From positions 9,858,001 to 9,922,000 of the forward strand of contig CM033111.1 of assembly GCA_019321725.1 (NCBI GenBank): a stretch of 64,000 nucleotides of DNA. The letters are read 5' to 3'. This document shows, one piece after another, positions 33,465 through 45,840 of the stretch (its first letter is position 1; every line of letters begins with the position of its first letter). The stretch is from Paulownia fortunei. Taxonomy: Eukaryota > Streptophyta > Magnoliopsida > Lamiales > Paulowniaceae. The notes below the pieces were generated by a model, which saw only the letters and a list, made by a program, of their open reading frames with translations, was not told the DNA's origin and made no database searches. The position numbers were made by a program, and so were the translations under genes.

Positions 33465-33529
33465 AGAAACAATAAGGTGTACGTATCCAGGTGAGCTAAA
33501 TAAGTCATTTTAATTAGACTAACAAGTGC
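33465..33529. repeat. 65-bp direct repeat flanking the Tat-like element, right copy
   Basis: Starts AGAAACAATA immediately after the LTR end and ends AACAAGTGC, as the left copy does at 28604. Confidence 0.85.
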
Positions 33530-33901
33530 TAGCAGAATTCAATCATGCAATTTAAATATTAACAAATATTAACGTCAATATACATAAACTTATAAAATAA
33601 TAAATATGGTGCAATTTTCTCGAATTGAGCCAACCAAGATGTGAATCGATCGATATTATCGAATATTGACCAATTTAAACTATGGTTTGAGCTTGTGGGC
33701 TGCTAGATTGCCTAATAAAAATTAAGGTGTGCTTATGGCTATTTTACATGAAACCCTTCCTACTAATGGAAAGATTAAGAGTTGGCAAAATGGAGATAAT
33801 GAATTGTATTCCATCTGGTAGGTAATCAATCAATTTCATGGCACGTCTTGAAATTGGGTGTGAGTTTATAATATCCATGTATATAGTACACTCATTGTAT
33901 A

Positions 33902-34923
33902 TGTTAAGTCCGTGAGACTTATTTATTTAATTGGTATTATTTAATCAAAATGGTAAGTGTAATTTATTAAGTCTCTTGTTTATTTATTTTCTTATAGGAA
34001 TCAAACTTCTTACTTACCATATTGGATTGATTTATTAAATACAAACTTGTAGTATTTATGAAAATAAATCTACAAAATGTCTTCGAATAAATATATGTCC
34101 AATTGGAAAGAAAAAATAGTTATTATGGACTTACATTATGAAAATGAGACTTGACACATTTCCTACCATTCCAAGAAGCCGTGTACATTATTTAGAGTAG
34201 GAAATTAATGTAATCTTGAACTCCAAAGTTCAGATTTATTCACGACAGTTTATAGAAGAATTCTGGAAGGAAAGTTTTTGTAATAGAATATGAATCTGTC
34301 CTTGTATTTGTTTAAGAATCAACTAGAGAGTTTGTGTATTTAAACACAAACATATGTTAGTTTGTACTGCTGATTTTAGAGAAGAAATCCAAAGATTATA
34401 GACAGTCGATTTCCTTTCCAGTGTACATCAAAGATTATGATTGAAGTTTGAGTTTCAAGCCAGCACTGGAGATTTAAGTTTGTTCCATACTATATCGGAA
34501 CAACGCATTGAACATTCTTTGAGAGAAGAAAGTGAGTTCTCGGGAGAGTGTGCTCTGCTATTTTGATGGAGGTCAACATTGAAGAGAGTTCAACGAAATA
34601 GATTTAAGTCGAGGGGGTCTCGCAAATAAGTCTATCGATGAAGTAATACAAGAACGACATCAAAACAAATAAGGGTTCTTTGGTTTTGTTTTATAAGTCT
34701 ATTGTATTAAACTTTACTGATAGTTGATTGTTTTCTCTTTGAGTGTGGCCTTGAGGAGTAGGATATTTGATATCCGAACCTCGTTAAGATTGCTGGTGTC
34801 AATTTTAAATTCCACTGTGCATTTCGTTTTATGTTCTAATCTTTGTTCAAACATTAATTAGAACGTAACGAATCTGATAAACTATTTACTCGAATTAATT
34901 AAACACGACAATAAATTCTAACA
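33902..34923 (+). repeat. 5' LTR of the SIRE-like copia element
   Basis: 1022 bp bounded by the inverted TGTTA/TAACA ends; the end is fixed by the PBS 2 bases later. No second copy exists in the window, so the start is inferred from the inverted end and typical length. Confidence 0.72.
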
Positions 34924-34925
34924 AG

Positions 34926-34938
34926 TGGAATCAGTAGC
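34926..34938 (+). other. Primer binding site of the copia element (initiator tRNA-Met-like)
   Basis: TGGAATCAGTAGC, a decayed form of the standard TGGTATCAGAGC. Confidence 0.75.
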
Positions 34939-34956
34939 AGACACTAGACATACTTA

Positions 34957-36750
34957 GTGAGATCTTGGATTAATTTGTTGTCGAATCTTTGTAGAGGTTT
35001 AGTTACGCATCCACCATTACTAAAAGGTTCTAATTACTCATATTGGAAAGCTAGAATGAGAGCGTTCATAAAATCAATTAATGAGAAGGCATGGAAATTT
35101 GTTGTACCTGGTTGGCAACATCCGGTCATAGAGAATGAGTAAAAGAAAGTTGTTCTCAAGCCCAAAGATTTATGGACAACATTTGACAATGAACTCACAA
35201 ATGGTAATTCCAAGGCACTAAATTTGATCTTAAGCGTTGTTGACTCGAACCAATTTCGATTGATTGCAACATGTGAAACTGCCAAGGAAGCATGGGACAT
35301 ACTTCAAGTAGCTTGTGAAGGAACTGCATCTGTCAGACTTTCAACACTACAAATGTTAGCTTCCAGATTTGAAGACCTCGGGATGGAAGATAACGAAACC
35401 ATTGCTGACTTCAATGCCAAACTTTGTGATATTGCAAATGAGTGTCATGCCTTAGGTGAAAAGTATGATGACATAAAGCTGGTAAGGAAGACACTAAGAT
35501 CCCTACCTGATAGGTTTGCTCATAAAGTTACTACCATCGAGGAGTCCAAAAATGTGACCATTATGCGTCTTGATGAACTTATGGGTTCACTACAGACCTT
35601 CGAGATGAATTTGAAACAACACAAATGACAGAAAGACAAGGGAATTGCACTGCAAGCTTTAGCTCATGAAATCAAAGATGATGCTCAAACTGAAGATCAA
35701 GATATGACTGATCTACAGGTTTTTCTTACAAAAAACTTTGGAAAGTTTTTTAAAAACCAAAAATCTAAAGGAGGTAAGAATTCTAATACTCCTAGATATA
35801 AAAGTGCTTCTAATTCTTCTTCATTTTCCAATGATAGGAAAGACAAACAAATCCAATGCAGAGAGTGCGAAGGGTATGGACACATTCAATCAGAATGTGT
35901 AAACACTTTCAAGAAGAAGAAGGGAATGTCACTAAACATAACTTGAAGTAATGCTGATTCAGATAACAATCAAGAAGAATGTGATGAAGTTGTGAGCAAC
36001 CGTGTTGCTCTATTTACTAAACAAGATACAATTGTCCAGTCTGGAAAATGTTATGTCACAAGTCATGCTCAAACACTAGTTGGAACATTGCGTATTTTAG
36101 AAGCCAGTACTGATACTGCTTCAAAAGGTAAAGAAAAAATTGTTCAAAATTTTTCTAGTGATGAGATTTCTGACTGCAGTAGTGATGAAGATGAACCAAG
36201 TGATGAGGACATTCGAACAATGTGCAAATTGATGTACAAAAAATGACTTGAAGTCTGTAAGACAAACAAGTTATTAGATGGACAGATTGTTGAGCTCACA
36301 TGTCAGACAATTGAGTTACAACACGAGTTAGACCAATTCAAGCTTTAGATTGCTAAAAAATATATGTTGTTCAAAAGTACTATTGTTGAGCTGGAAATGA
36401 CCAAAGCCTCTTAGTCTAGAATGAACACTGGTAAAGCCAAACTTGATGAGATTCTCTCTACTGGACAAGTTAGAGAAAATCGTCAAGGTATAGGCTATAT
36501 TGGTGAGTGTTCAAACATAAAGAAGGATCATAAATTGAAGATTGAATTTTTGAAAAGCACTGTAGCAAAATCACCCATCTTTGATTTTGGTAAGAAAAAG
36601 ATTTTTCAAAAACCTCGGCCAAGAAGGTTTGTACCAATCTATCATTACTGTCATATTCCTGGTCATATATGTTCTAAGTATTTCAAATTGAAAAATAACT
36701 TGTGGAATGGAAAGCATATTAGAACATCGTTCTCTGGATAGTTTGAACAT
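34957..36750 (+). pseudogene. Copia gag (SIRE type), broken
   Basis: The N-terminal part carries PPLLKGSNYSYWKARM (about 35010-35060), the usual start of copia Gag. A stop near 35141 is followed by an open 134-codon stretch (35224-35628) with ETAKEAWDILQVACEGTASVRLSTLQMLASRFEDL, the Gag core of UBN2 type. A knuckle, CRECEGYGHIQSEC, is complete at about 35859-35900. A long acidic and coiled region follows (35940-36400). The last open piece (36421-36741) ends in HYCHIPGHICSKYFK, a second knuckle missing proper Cys spacing. About five stops interrupt the frame. Confidence 0.85.
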
Positions 36751-36867
36751 GGGCCAAAATCTGCTTCTAAACACACACCAAAGATTAAGATTCAACTAAA
36801 AGTTGATTTTTCATGCAGAATTTGGATTAGGAAATCTGATCTTAGGTGTAATATTGCAAATATATCC

Positions 36868-37420
36868 TTGAAAGCATCTACTTGTGAATCTTGGTATTTT
36901 GATAGTGGTTGTTCTAGGCACAGGACTAGTAACAAAAACAACTTATCAAACTTTCAAAGTATTGAGAAATGTTGTGTGACTTTTGGGGATGGAGTTTCTG
37001 AACAGATTCTTGGTAAAGGTACACTTGATGTTAAATGTTTACCTATACTAAAGAATGTGTTATTGATTGAAGGCCTTAAAACAAACTTGATTAGTATTAG
37101 TCAATTATGTGATCAAAATTTATTTATTTGTTTTACAAAAGATTTATATCAGGTTTTTTATGATACTAACAACAGTGTTACGACAGGTAAAAGGTCAGCA
37201 AACAATTGTTACTTGCTAGAATATCTAGATGACCTATTTGAATGTCACATATGATGAGACTGAGATTTGGCACCAGAAACTTAGGCATTTAAATTTTTAA
37301 AGATTATCTAAACTTGTGAATATAGATGCAGTTCTGGGAGTGCCGAAACTGAGTAAGAAAAAGGATGGTGGCTATGGTCCGTGTCAATTGGGCAAACAGA
37401 AACATATGTCCCATCCCATG
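36868..37420 (+). pseudogene. Copia protease and GAG-pre-integrase region
   Basis: Open for 128 codons (36868-37254). It starts with SWYFDSGCSRH, the copia protease active site (D-S-G), then VTFGDGVSEQILGKGTL and KNVLLIEGLKTNLISISQLCD, all family blocks. A stop after YLDDLFECHI near 37250 is followed by the pre-integrase region (WHQKLRHL-like, about 37268-37300) in a broken frame, ending near the CQLGKQ..HVSH-like motif at about 37380-37420. Confidence 0.83.
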
Positions 37421-38348
37421 TTCTAATATGTAGGTACATCACGGAATCTGAAACTTCTACACTTGGATCTGATGGGTCCTATACAGGTTGAAAGTCTCGA
37501 TGGTAAGAAATACATGTTTGTTTGTGTAGATGATATCTCTAGGTATACTTGAGTTGACTTTTTGAAATAGAAATCTTGACACTTTTTATGTCTTTAAAAA
37601 ACTTTGTGCAAGATTAAAAACTGAGAAAAATAGTAAAATTAGTCAAATTGTTAGGATTAGAAGTGACCATGGGAAGGAATTTGAAAATACTATTTTTGCT
37701 GATTATTGTGATAAGTATAGTATAACTCATGAGTTTTCAGCCCCTAAGACTACTCAACAAAATGGTGTGGTTGAGAGGAAAAATAGGACTTTGCAAGAAA
37801 TAGCTCGAGTCATGCTCAAGTCTAAGAAATTGACTCGAAAGTTGTGGGCTAAAGCCATTAGCACTGCTTGTTACATATCTAACAAAGTTCACTTAAGATA
37901 TGGTTCTAGTAAGACTCCTTATGAAATATGGAAAGGTAAGAAACCAACTCTCAAATTTATTCATGTGTTTGGTGCTAAGTGTTTTATACTTAATGATCAT
38001 GAATATTTGGAAAAGTTTGATGCAACGAGTGACGAGGGAGTTTTTATTGGATATTCTACTAACAGTAGAGCCTATCATGTGTTTAGCATGAGAACTCAAG
38101 CTGTTATGAAATCTTCTAATGTGGTTATTGATGACTTTTCTGATTTTGCAAAATTTTCCTTGGAAAAAGAAATTAACAGTCTCACTGAGGAAGCAGATAG
38201 TCTACTAGAATCTTCAAAGTCAGAGGAACAGAATGTTCAATATGATGTTCCATTTGTTGTTCCAGATCATGTGATAATATCAGATGGAACAGATTCACCT
38301 AAAATGGATCTACCTGCCAGAATTCAAAAAAATCATCATTCAGATTAG
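37421..38348 (+). pseudogene. Copia integrase, partly open
   Basis: The core starts with LLHLDLMGPIQVESLDGKKYMFVCVDDISRYT (first Asp at 37465-37467), then stops near 37550-37585. IRSDHGKEF-like sequence with the second Asp is near 37660-37680. The part with the catalytic Glu, TTQQNGVVERKNRTLQEIAR, opens a 193-codon frame (37767-38348). That frame includes WAKAISTACYISN, KTPYEIWKGKKPTLKFIHVFGAKCF, DEGVFIGYSTNSRAYHVF and an acidic C-terminal tail. Confidence 0.87.
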
Positions 38349-39130
38349 GTAATTAAAACTCTTACTGATGGGACGAGGACAAGGCAAAAGCCTAAGCTCA
38401 ATTATAGAGACATGGTGAGGTATGTTTGCTACACTTCCTCTATTGAACCAAAAAATGTGAGTGAAGCTTTGAAATATGAATTTTGTGTCAATGTTGTGCA
38501 AAAGGAATTATGTCAATTTGTTAGGAATGATGTTTGGATTCTAATTCCTAGACCTAAAGGCTCTAATGTAATAGGTACCAAATAGATCTTTAAGAATAAA
38601 ACTTATGAGTTTGAGAATATTACAAGGAACAAGCTAGGTTGGTTGCTACACACAAATTGAGGGAATTGATTTTGATAAAACCTTTGCCCCCATGGCTAGG
38701 GTAGAGTCTCTTAGGTTACTTTTGATCATTCCATGCTTGATGAATTTCAAATTTTATCAAACAGATGTCAAAAGTGTCTTTCTAAATGGGTTTTTAAATA
38801 AAAGGGCCTATGTAGAACAATTGAAGATCCACATCATCCTAACCATGTCTATACATTGAAAAAGGCAATGTATGGACTGAAATAAGCTTCTAGAACTTGG
38901 TATGAGCGTTTGACAAACTTTTTGGTCAATAAGGGCTACAAAAGATGGGGAGTTGATAAAATCTTGTTAATTAGATGTTTGAATACCAATTTGATCAATG
39001 CACAAATTTATGTGGATAACATAGTTTTTTAGTCAGCCTCTAAACATAATATTGATAAATTTGTTGAACAAATGTCTAAAGACTTGAAGATGAGTATATG
39101 GATAATGGGAACAATATACTTTGGATTCTC
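38349..39130 (+). pseudogene. Copia reverse transcriptase, broken and truncated
   Basis: Visible blocks: EALKYEFCVNVVQKEL and ND.W.L.PRPKGSNVIGTK (about 38470-38580), a DFDKTFAPMARVESLRLL-like stretch in shifted frame near 38665-38720, QTDVKS.FLNG near 38762-38790, VYTLKKAMYGLK.ASRTWYERL near 38850-38905, and the catalytic YVDNIVF box (family YVDDIIF; second Asp replaced by Asn) near 39010-39030. The sequence ends after the KDLKMSIWIMGTIYFG-like block. The family normally continues for several hundred residues with RNase H. Confidence 0.82.
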
Positions 39131-39954
39131 CAATAGAAAAACTACTTGACTGAGGTACGATGATAATTAGAAAAGCATTTCTCTAATTTCATCAGTTGCT
39201 TATCAACTTGAATATATATACATAATTACAAAATATTCAAGGTTACAATTATAATGTATCCTATGTTCACTCTGCCGGTTGTGCTTAGGACACGTTATAA
39301 GTGACGCATTGAAATTTTAAAAAAATTCAAAAATAATGTTGTAACAATTATTATTTAACCTACGTATCCCAAATATATATCATTGATCAATTCTTTTTTT
39401 TCTTTATTCGCATGTAGGGAGGTTTAACACTTTTACGTTAACTTTTCCAACCAATGTAGCACACAGTGATGCGATTTAATTTCAAATCTATCTCTCACTA
39501 TTAAAATCAAGTTTATGAATTAATCAAATCTTATAAAACTTTATATAGTTAACTTAGGACATTACTCAAATATTCAAGCTCCTATTCAGAACTCTTCTGA
39601 ATTGACAAACCCAATCAAAAAATCCTTGTTTGTGATAGATGGTTCACTTTAGCGTTCCAAATATTTTTCTTCTAAAACTACTCCACAACTCGGATGCTAA
39701 TTCGAGATCATAATTATGCCACAAATCTTGATTTGAGAATGTGCTTGAATGTATGGGTGAAGCAATTTCACAATCACTTTGTGTATCATTTTATATTCTT
39801 AAGCTTTTTTATTCAAGAGATGAGAAGAATACAAAACACAAAGAGAAAAGAAAAGGAGAGGTCATGGTTGAGACAGAGAATGGATTGAGAATTTCACATA
39901 CTAACTTAGCTATTTTTTTTTCTCTCTTACACTGTGATTAGCTCGTTGGCCATT
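39131..39954. other. Non-coding stretch between the copia and TRIM elements
   Basis: AT-rich, no motif or repeat recognised. Two overlapping frames near 39694-39941 rich in Lys, Arg and Ser look random. Confidence 0.4.
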
Positions 39955-40433
39955 TGTGTAATATTTCATATAGATTGTGGGAGAAAATTTAGACCGATTT
40001 GTAAATGGATATAATGGATTTTGTCTATTAATTTATATTAATTATTTATACAAAATAAGAACGAGTGTCAAGTAATTGTTTACAAAGTCTATTGAATTAG
40101 AGTCTTGCTTGTGGGCCCCACTTCAAGCGCCTTTGGCATGAAAAAATAGTATCAGAGCCAACACCAGGGATACTATTAGCGGAGGAAGTTCTATTGGATC
40201 TATACTAAGAGTGGTCCTGAAAAATAAAAAGAATGCAAGGAGGACGTTGCATATCCAAGCGGGGGTGATGTTAGTATCTCACATGGATTGCAGGAGGAAA
40301 TTTGGACTTATTTATAAATAGATATGATGAATTCCTATTATAACTTGAGCTAACTATTTTTGCAAAACGAGAATGATTTTACTTGTGGGCTTATACATTT
40401 AGAGTCTCACTTGTGGGCCCAAAGTGTGACAAC
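39955..40433 (+). mobile_element. TRIM (terminal-repeat retrotransposon in miniature)
   Basis: Two diverged short LTRs, 39955 to about 40138 and 40269 to about 40433, share the GATTG..GGAG(A/G)AAATTT(A/G)GAC, GATAT(A/G)ATG and (G/C)TTGTGGGCCC blocks. The internal domain of about 130 bases starts with TAGTATCAGAGCC at 40147-40159 (PBS, initiator-Met type) and ends with AAGCGGGGGTGA at 40258-40268 (PPT). This is the classical TRIM layout; the TGTTAGTATCTCACATGG start of the right LTR matches the common TRIM opening. There is no coding capacity, so it depends on other elements. The target duplication is not clear. Confidence 0.75.
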
Positions 40434-41681
40434 TACTCTAATACATTCGAGACATTGGATGATGGCTTTACTGCATGGTAATTGCCATTAGAGACATTCA
40501 CTTGATCATTCACCTATATTTTGATCTTCATGCCAAAATACTAGATATCAACCATTTGAATTAATAAGATTAATTCTATGATTAATCAAAGAATTTAATT
40601 AATTAGTTATTCAATTAAATCACAAGATATCTTATTACTATTTTTTTTAGAGAATCGGTCAAATATATATCAATTATTACTACTAACTTATTGGTGAACA
40701 TAAAGAATCTCACGCTAAGTCAACTACAACCAATTTTAAAATTGAGAAAAAAATTAATCTAAGAATTGAATTAATTAAATAACTTAATCGAATCAATTAA
40801 TCCATTGAACTTAATTTAATTAAGTCTTATCAATAGGAACACAATTGGAGTTAAAATTGATTTGGAAAATGAAAGTATTAGATAATTGGACTAAGCATAA
40901 GATACCTAAGCCCAACTGAATAATGTGGTTAGGTTGTGCAGACTTAATCTAACAAGGGAAATATAAAATTTTAGGAAACTCTGTCCTAGTTATTTTTATG
41001 ACAAGGAGGACAGTTCCCCCAGCCCCAATACCCAAAAAGAAAAAAGCCAAAAAAAAAAAAAAAAAAGGTTGGGGAGGGGGAGGGGGGCCGAAATTGTCAC
41101 TTAAAACAAACAATTTTTGGCCCTCTAACTTCTCTAAAATCTCTCTAAGAAACAATATGCTGCAAAATCATCGCTAATATTACTAGTCGTGAATATTCAG
41201 CTTTTGGACATGGTTTTGCTTTGACTAATGAAAGAGGGGTTGAATTGGAATAATTGGATTCCCACCTTTATTTCATTCAATAATAATCCACCCGAAAAGG
41301 TGTAAACGGGCCGATTTAGCCGATGACCTGACCTATTTATTGCCCAAGTTAACTCAGCCCAAACACATGTAGTAGATTTGGGGTAGTCTCAACCCCCACA
41401 TAAATGGGGGGCCTTGCTGGATCGTCTATAGGTATTTTGGACCCATTGCCTGGAACCATAAGAGCTTTGTATTTCAATCTACTATTTATTACCAATGGCA
41501 ATTGCCACAAACTACTAAACAATGAATGTATAAAAAATATGTCCTCAAAGAATAAGCACTCATTGACCTAAAATATATTGTATGATTTTGAAATGTGATT
41601 TTTTTTTTTTTATCTCGAATGAAATTTGCTCTCGCTACAAATTTCCTGTCCGAATTATTGTAAATTTATTTTTAGGAATAT
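40434..41681. other. Non-coding stretch with a poly(A)/G-rich tract
   Basis: AATTAATTAA-type runs (40560-40810) resemble long-LTR interiors but cannot be placed. Poly(A) at 41049-41066 is followed at 41067-41087 by G-runs (GG, GGGG, GGGGG, GGGGGG with one- or two-base loops), a possible G-quadruplex. Confidence 0.45.
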
Positions 41682-42022
41682 GTGTTTGGCTAAATTTATT
41701 TAAAAATTTTTTATAATTTTTTACATCTTATGAGATGTTTTTGGAGTTTATAAGATGTTAAATCTTATTTTAAAAATAAATTTTTAAAGTAATTTAACAA
41801 AATAAGATTATGAAACTTTTAAAATGTTAGTAATGATAATTTTGTAAATAAAATTATCAAGATAAAATCTTATTTTAAAAATTAATTAATATTTTCTTAC
41901 TTTTTGAAAAATAATTTATAAGTTTCTAATATTTTATTTTAAAAATTTATAAGCTCTTTTTCTAAAAAATATACTAAATATTTTAAGAGATTTTGTAAAA
42001 GGTTATAAGCTAAATCAAATAC
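41682..42022. mobile_element. MITE-like inverted-repeat element
   Basis: GTGTTTGGCTAAATTTA at the left and, reverse-complemented, GTATTTGATTTAGCTTA at the right. The interior has TTATAAG, TTTAAAA and AAGATTTTATCTTGA-like palindromic blocks. About 340 bp, no ORF. The GTGTTTGG end is common in plant MITEs; the target duplication is unclear. Confidence 0.5.
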
Positions 42023-45000
42023 TTAGCCGACTTCTTGATATACAATTGATTTGGAAAGACTCGTTCAATTAAAAATATTTGAAGGGGTTGTCAGGATTTT
42101 TCACTTACCAAAAGGCATGCCGGAGAATATTTTAATTTTTCCATTCCCATCCCATCTATTCTCGTATTTGATTTTCATAAAAAATCAAGTTTTATAGTAA
42201 TTGATTTTATTCGTAACTTAACCAAACAACTCAACGGATTATAAGGGTGATTAATCAATTTCTATGATTTAATTAGAAAATTAATCTAAATCAATAATTA
42301 TACCATGTGATTTATTGGGTTCGATTCAACCAATTTAGATTAGATTTTTTTCATTTTTCTTGTGGCCGAAAGACAGGTATAGGAATAACTTTAACTAGAG
42401 TAGTAACATAATCTGGCAAAAAGTGATAGGACAGATTCCAATTTTGAAGTTCTTGTGTAAGAATTGATAAGATTGCTAACTTCTAAAACTAGACAATAAA
42501 AGGCAGGAAAAGTATGACCATTACCCACTGCCCATAAATTAGATTCTTGCAACTATTATGATTTTTTTTCCAAATTCGACTATGATAAGATTTTTTCATT
42601 TGCCTCAAGAAAAGCTAGTTTTAAGTAAACTTATTATGCCCATAAAAAGAGTCTGTTCTGTGAACATGTGAACTGCTTCCATCTTATGGGGCAAAAAACA
42701 AAAATCATGAAGAATTTTCAAATTCCTGATACCTAATCCTCCTAAGACTTCGGTTGGCAGACTTTATTCCATGTGAGTTTGATGATATTTGAAATCATGG
42801 ACTTACTGAGCGAATAGGTGGAGCTCCTACAGGTTCTGAGAATCGGTGTACATGGATGACGATCTGTTGGGCTGATTGTTAACTTATTTGATTTTAAAGT
42901 TTATTGTATTAGGTTTTGAGATTTGTACTCTGTGTTACTTTTAAAACATTTCTGTACATGGGTATGTAAATATTATGGTTGTTATGAGTCATCTGCAGGT
43001 ATATATATATTAGTTTGTAAGTGAGAAAAATAATTTATTATTTATTATGTTGTTATAAAAAAAAATTATAAATACACACAGAATTTATTATATCAAAATT
43101 ATTATATCTATAAATATATATGTGTGTGTAGTATTGAGGGTGTTATATAACAAGTCCAATTCTAGACTGGAACTGCCTGCCGACAAGGGTTCCAAAAATA
43201 TATTTCACCAACATATGAAATTGTGTTTGTCACGTGACATGAAATTTGAATAATATTTATTGTGTGACAAGACAATTCAGATGTTGCTCTAATTCTTGCA
43301 TTTTCTGATTTTTTTGCTGAAAAATTCATCGACTCCCCCTAACAATTTGTTTGCATTTTAAGTTGGATCGCCTACACTGTTTTGCACTCCCAACTCAAAT
43401 ATTTGACACATCAAATAAGAAAAAGGTTTCCAGCAAAAGAAATAAATTTATCATACCAAATAAAGATTTTATTTTGTACTTTAATGATTATATCATCAAA
43501 AGTTTGTTTGGTAGCATTTTTCATTTCTCATTGCTAAAAAGAGATCCAGAATTCCGCGTTTTCTAGAAGTAATAATATTAGGGGGAGAATATAAGACCTT
43601 GCACTTGTCCACCAAATAGTTTGACCCGCCCGTCGGCATTGGCAAAGTCTTGAAGGATCAATCTAATAAGATTTCTTTAAATAAATTCAACCCACTGGTT
43701 ACAAATTTCTGGACTCCACACAAAAAATTTCCAAATAAAATCATTTTTATAAGAAAGTTCTTGCAAAACAATTACATGACCAACGTGATTCATTCCTTAT
43801 GTAATTAGGTTCCAAATTTGATCTCAATTAGAATTTTATTTTATTTTCTTTTCTTTTATTATTATTTTTTTGGTTCCTTGTCATTGAATGGTGATTACAA
43901 ATTTATTTACAACAAAAAAAGGTGGACAACTACATAAAGACAGTTCTTGATTCTGGCTTTGCCAACCCAATTGCATCCATCCTTATACATATATAGTAGT
44001 TTATTTTGTTAATATTTTTTCTAGTAGTATTTGATATCGTTATATAATTGTTCGTGCATAGGGAGTTTGGATTTAGAATTTAAATATAATAATCGATACA
44101 ATATTTATTTGTTCCCTCAAATTATTTAAAAAAAAAAAAAGAATTTTCCTTAGGTTTCAAGTTGGTTAAAATAAATAAATAAATCAATCAAGACATGGGG
44201 TTTCTATCTTTGCTAGCACAACAATAGGGTACAGGCTGTACTACAAATGCACAATCCAATGTCAAAAACAAATCTTACCTTCCTCCCTCCCAAGTCCCAC
44301 CACTTTCTTGATTTTATGGCTAACAAAAGTGCTATCCATCTTCTAATTTTTTTTTTTTTTTAAACATTGCATTATATCATCGACTACATTATCACTTTTT
44401 TTTTTCTTTCTAATTCTTAGAAAGAAATCAATAATTAAAAATATTTTGCTCATTACATAAAATAGTATCTTATCAGAGTAAGATAAAAGTTTTCTTTGTA
44501 ACTTAAAAGAAACAATTTAATTCCATGTGAGTACTTAATTCTACCTTTTCTTTTAGGAAATCAAGTTATTACAATTAATTCAGTTCATACAACACAAAAT
44601 TATGGGTAATAAAATCCATATTAATGGAAAAGAAGGAATCTACATATATATTATAGAATTAATGTCCTCATGACTTGTAGTTATTTAAAATTTTCTGTTC
44701 TCAAATCTCAACTTAGCGTGAGTTTGGAAAAGATTTTAATATGATTCTCTTTTTATTTTTTGAGATGTCCCAAGATAAAGTTTTACTTTTTAAAATAATA
44801 ATAATTTTTTAAAATTATTATGTCAATTAAAATAAAATAATGATGTCAAACAACTAAATAAAAATATACAAAAATTTTATTTTTCAACCCTCATTTAAAT
44901 TTTAGATTTAGCTTAAATGGAATTAAGCTTTTATTTTGGGAAAGAGAAAATATGAGAGAATTCCTGGAAAATATATTTTTGAATCAATTTTTATCATCTT

Positions 45001-45480
45001 TGTGGATATATCAGGAGGAATTACATTATACCTAAAATAAATAGCAAAAAAAATTCAAGTTTGAGTAGAATCAACCTCTTTACTGATTTTATTGCACAAA
45101 AAATCAAATAATAGAATAATACAATTGCTAAAGACGTATTAAATTTTAAAAGTTGTTGAAATTTCAGATGAACTCAAACATAATTTTTCAACGTTGTCAG
45201 ACTCACCCCCATTCATCACCATCACTTTCTTCTTCCCTTTTTTTTTTTTTTTTTTTTCTCCTTTGAAGTTAATAGAAAAAGCTGATTTTATAACATGGAT
45301 TGCATTCAGCAAAACACTTACCTCCACGTATAGTGCTGCAATGGTCCCATTTTTCTTAAGCCACTTGCCTTGTCACTTTGCTTCAACGCCATCCATGCAC
45401 CATAGCCATATCTTACCTCCCACCTACTATTTTCTCCTTTTTATTTAGTTTTTTCCTTTTAAATTACTTTCTTAGTTTTA
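42023..45480. other. Non-coding AT-rich stretch
   Basis: No gene recognised on either strand. Contains poly(T)/poly(A) runs (41600, 44130, 44350, 45240) and TATATA runs near 43000-43130. Short frames at 43351-43566 and 45194-45448 show no family features. Confidence 0.5.
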
Positions 45481-45840
45481 GCATACTTAGATGGCATGGG
45501 GTTTGGGATTCGAGTCCTTTTCGAACCCGTTCCATTTAGATAGATTTTTAAAATTATAAATGAGTTTAAGGTGATTTTAATTTTTTTATTTTTAAATTTG
45601 TCCGATTCTGAACTCATTTTATTTATTTATTTATTTATTATTTTAATATAAATGTATTTATATTAGATTATTTTTTAAAAAAATATTTTTAATTTTTTTA
45701 ATAGTGTTAAATTTAAAAAAATATAATTTAAATTTTAAAATTATAAAATAAATTTAGCGGATCTAGAATGGATTCGAATTCTTAAAAAAATTTGTGGGAT
45801 GAGTTTCAAATTGTGGCAAACTCATCTCATAGGCATACTT
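45481..45840. repeat. Low-complexity dispersed repeat, copy 1
   Basis: Shares layout with 46490-46860: a 'CGGATTTTTAAAATT'-type start, TTTATTTATTTATT, TATTTTTAAT blocks, then GGATTCGA(A/T)T and AAAAAATTT toward the end. Probably two old copies of one non-coding family; alignment was only by eye. Confidence 0.35.

Larger units (their letters stand above)
33902..39130 (+). mobile_element. SIRE-like Ty1/copia retrotransposon, 3'-truncated
   Basis: LTR 33902-34923 (TGTTA...TAACA), an initiator-Met-type PBS, then Gag, protease, integrase and RT in copia order. Pol similarity stops near 39130 within RT, before the YLGIQI-type end; no RNase H and no 3' LTR are found up to the TRIM at 39955. The long Gag with a C-x2-C-x4-H-x4-C knuckle followed by a second knuckle region is typical of the SIRE/Maximus lineage. 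It is defective by stops, shifts and truncation. Confidence 0.85.

Noticed and set aside
42305..42330. GGGTTCGATTCAACC resembling a tRNA B box
   Set aside because: No A box at suitable distance and no cloverleaf or acceptor stem can be formed around it.
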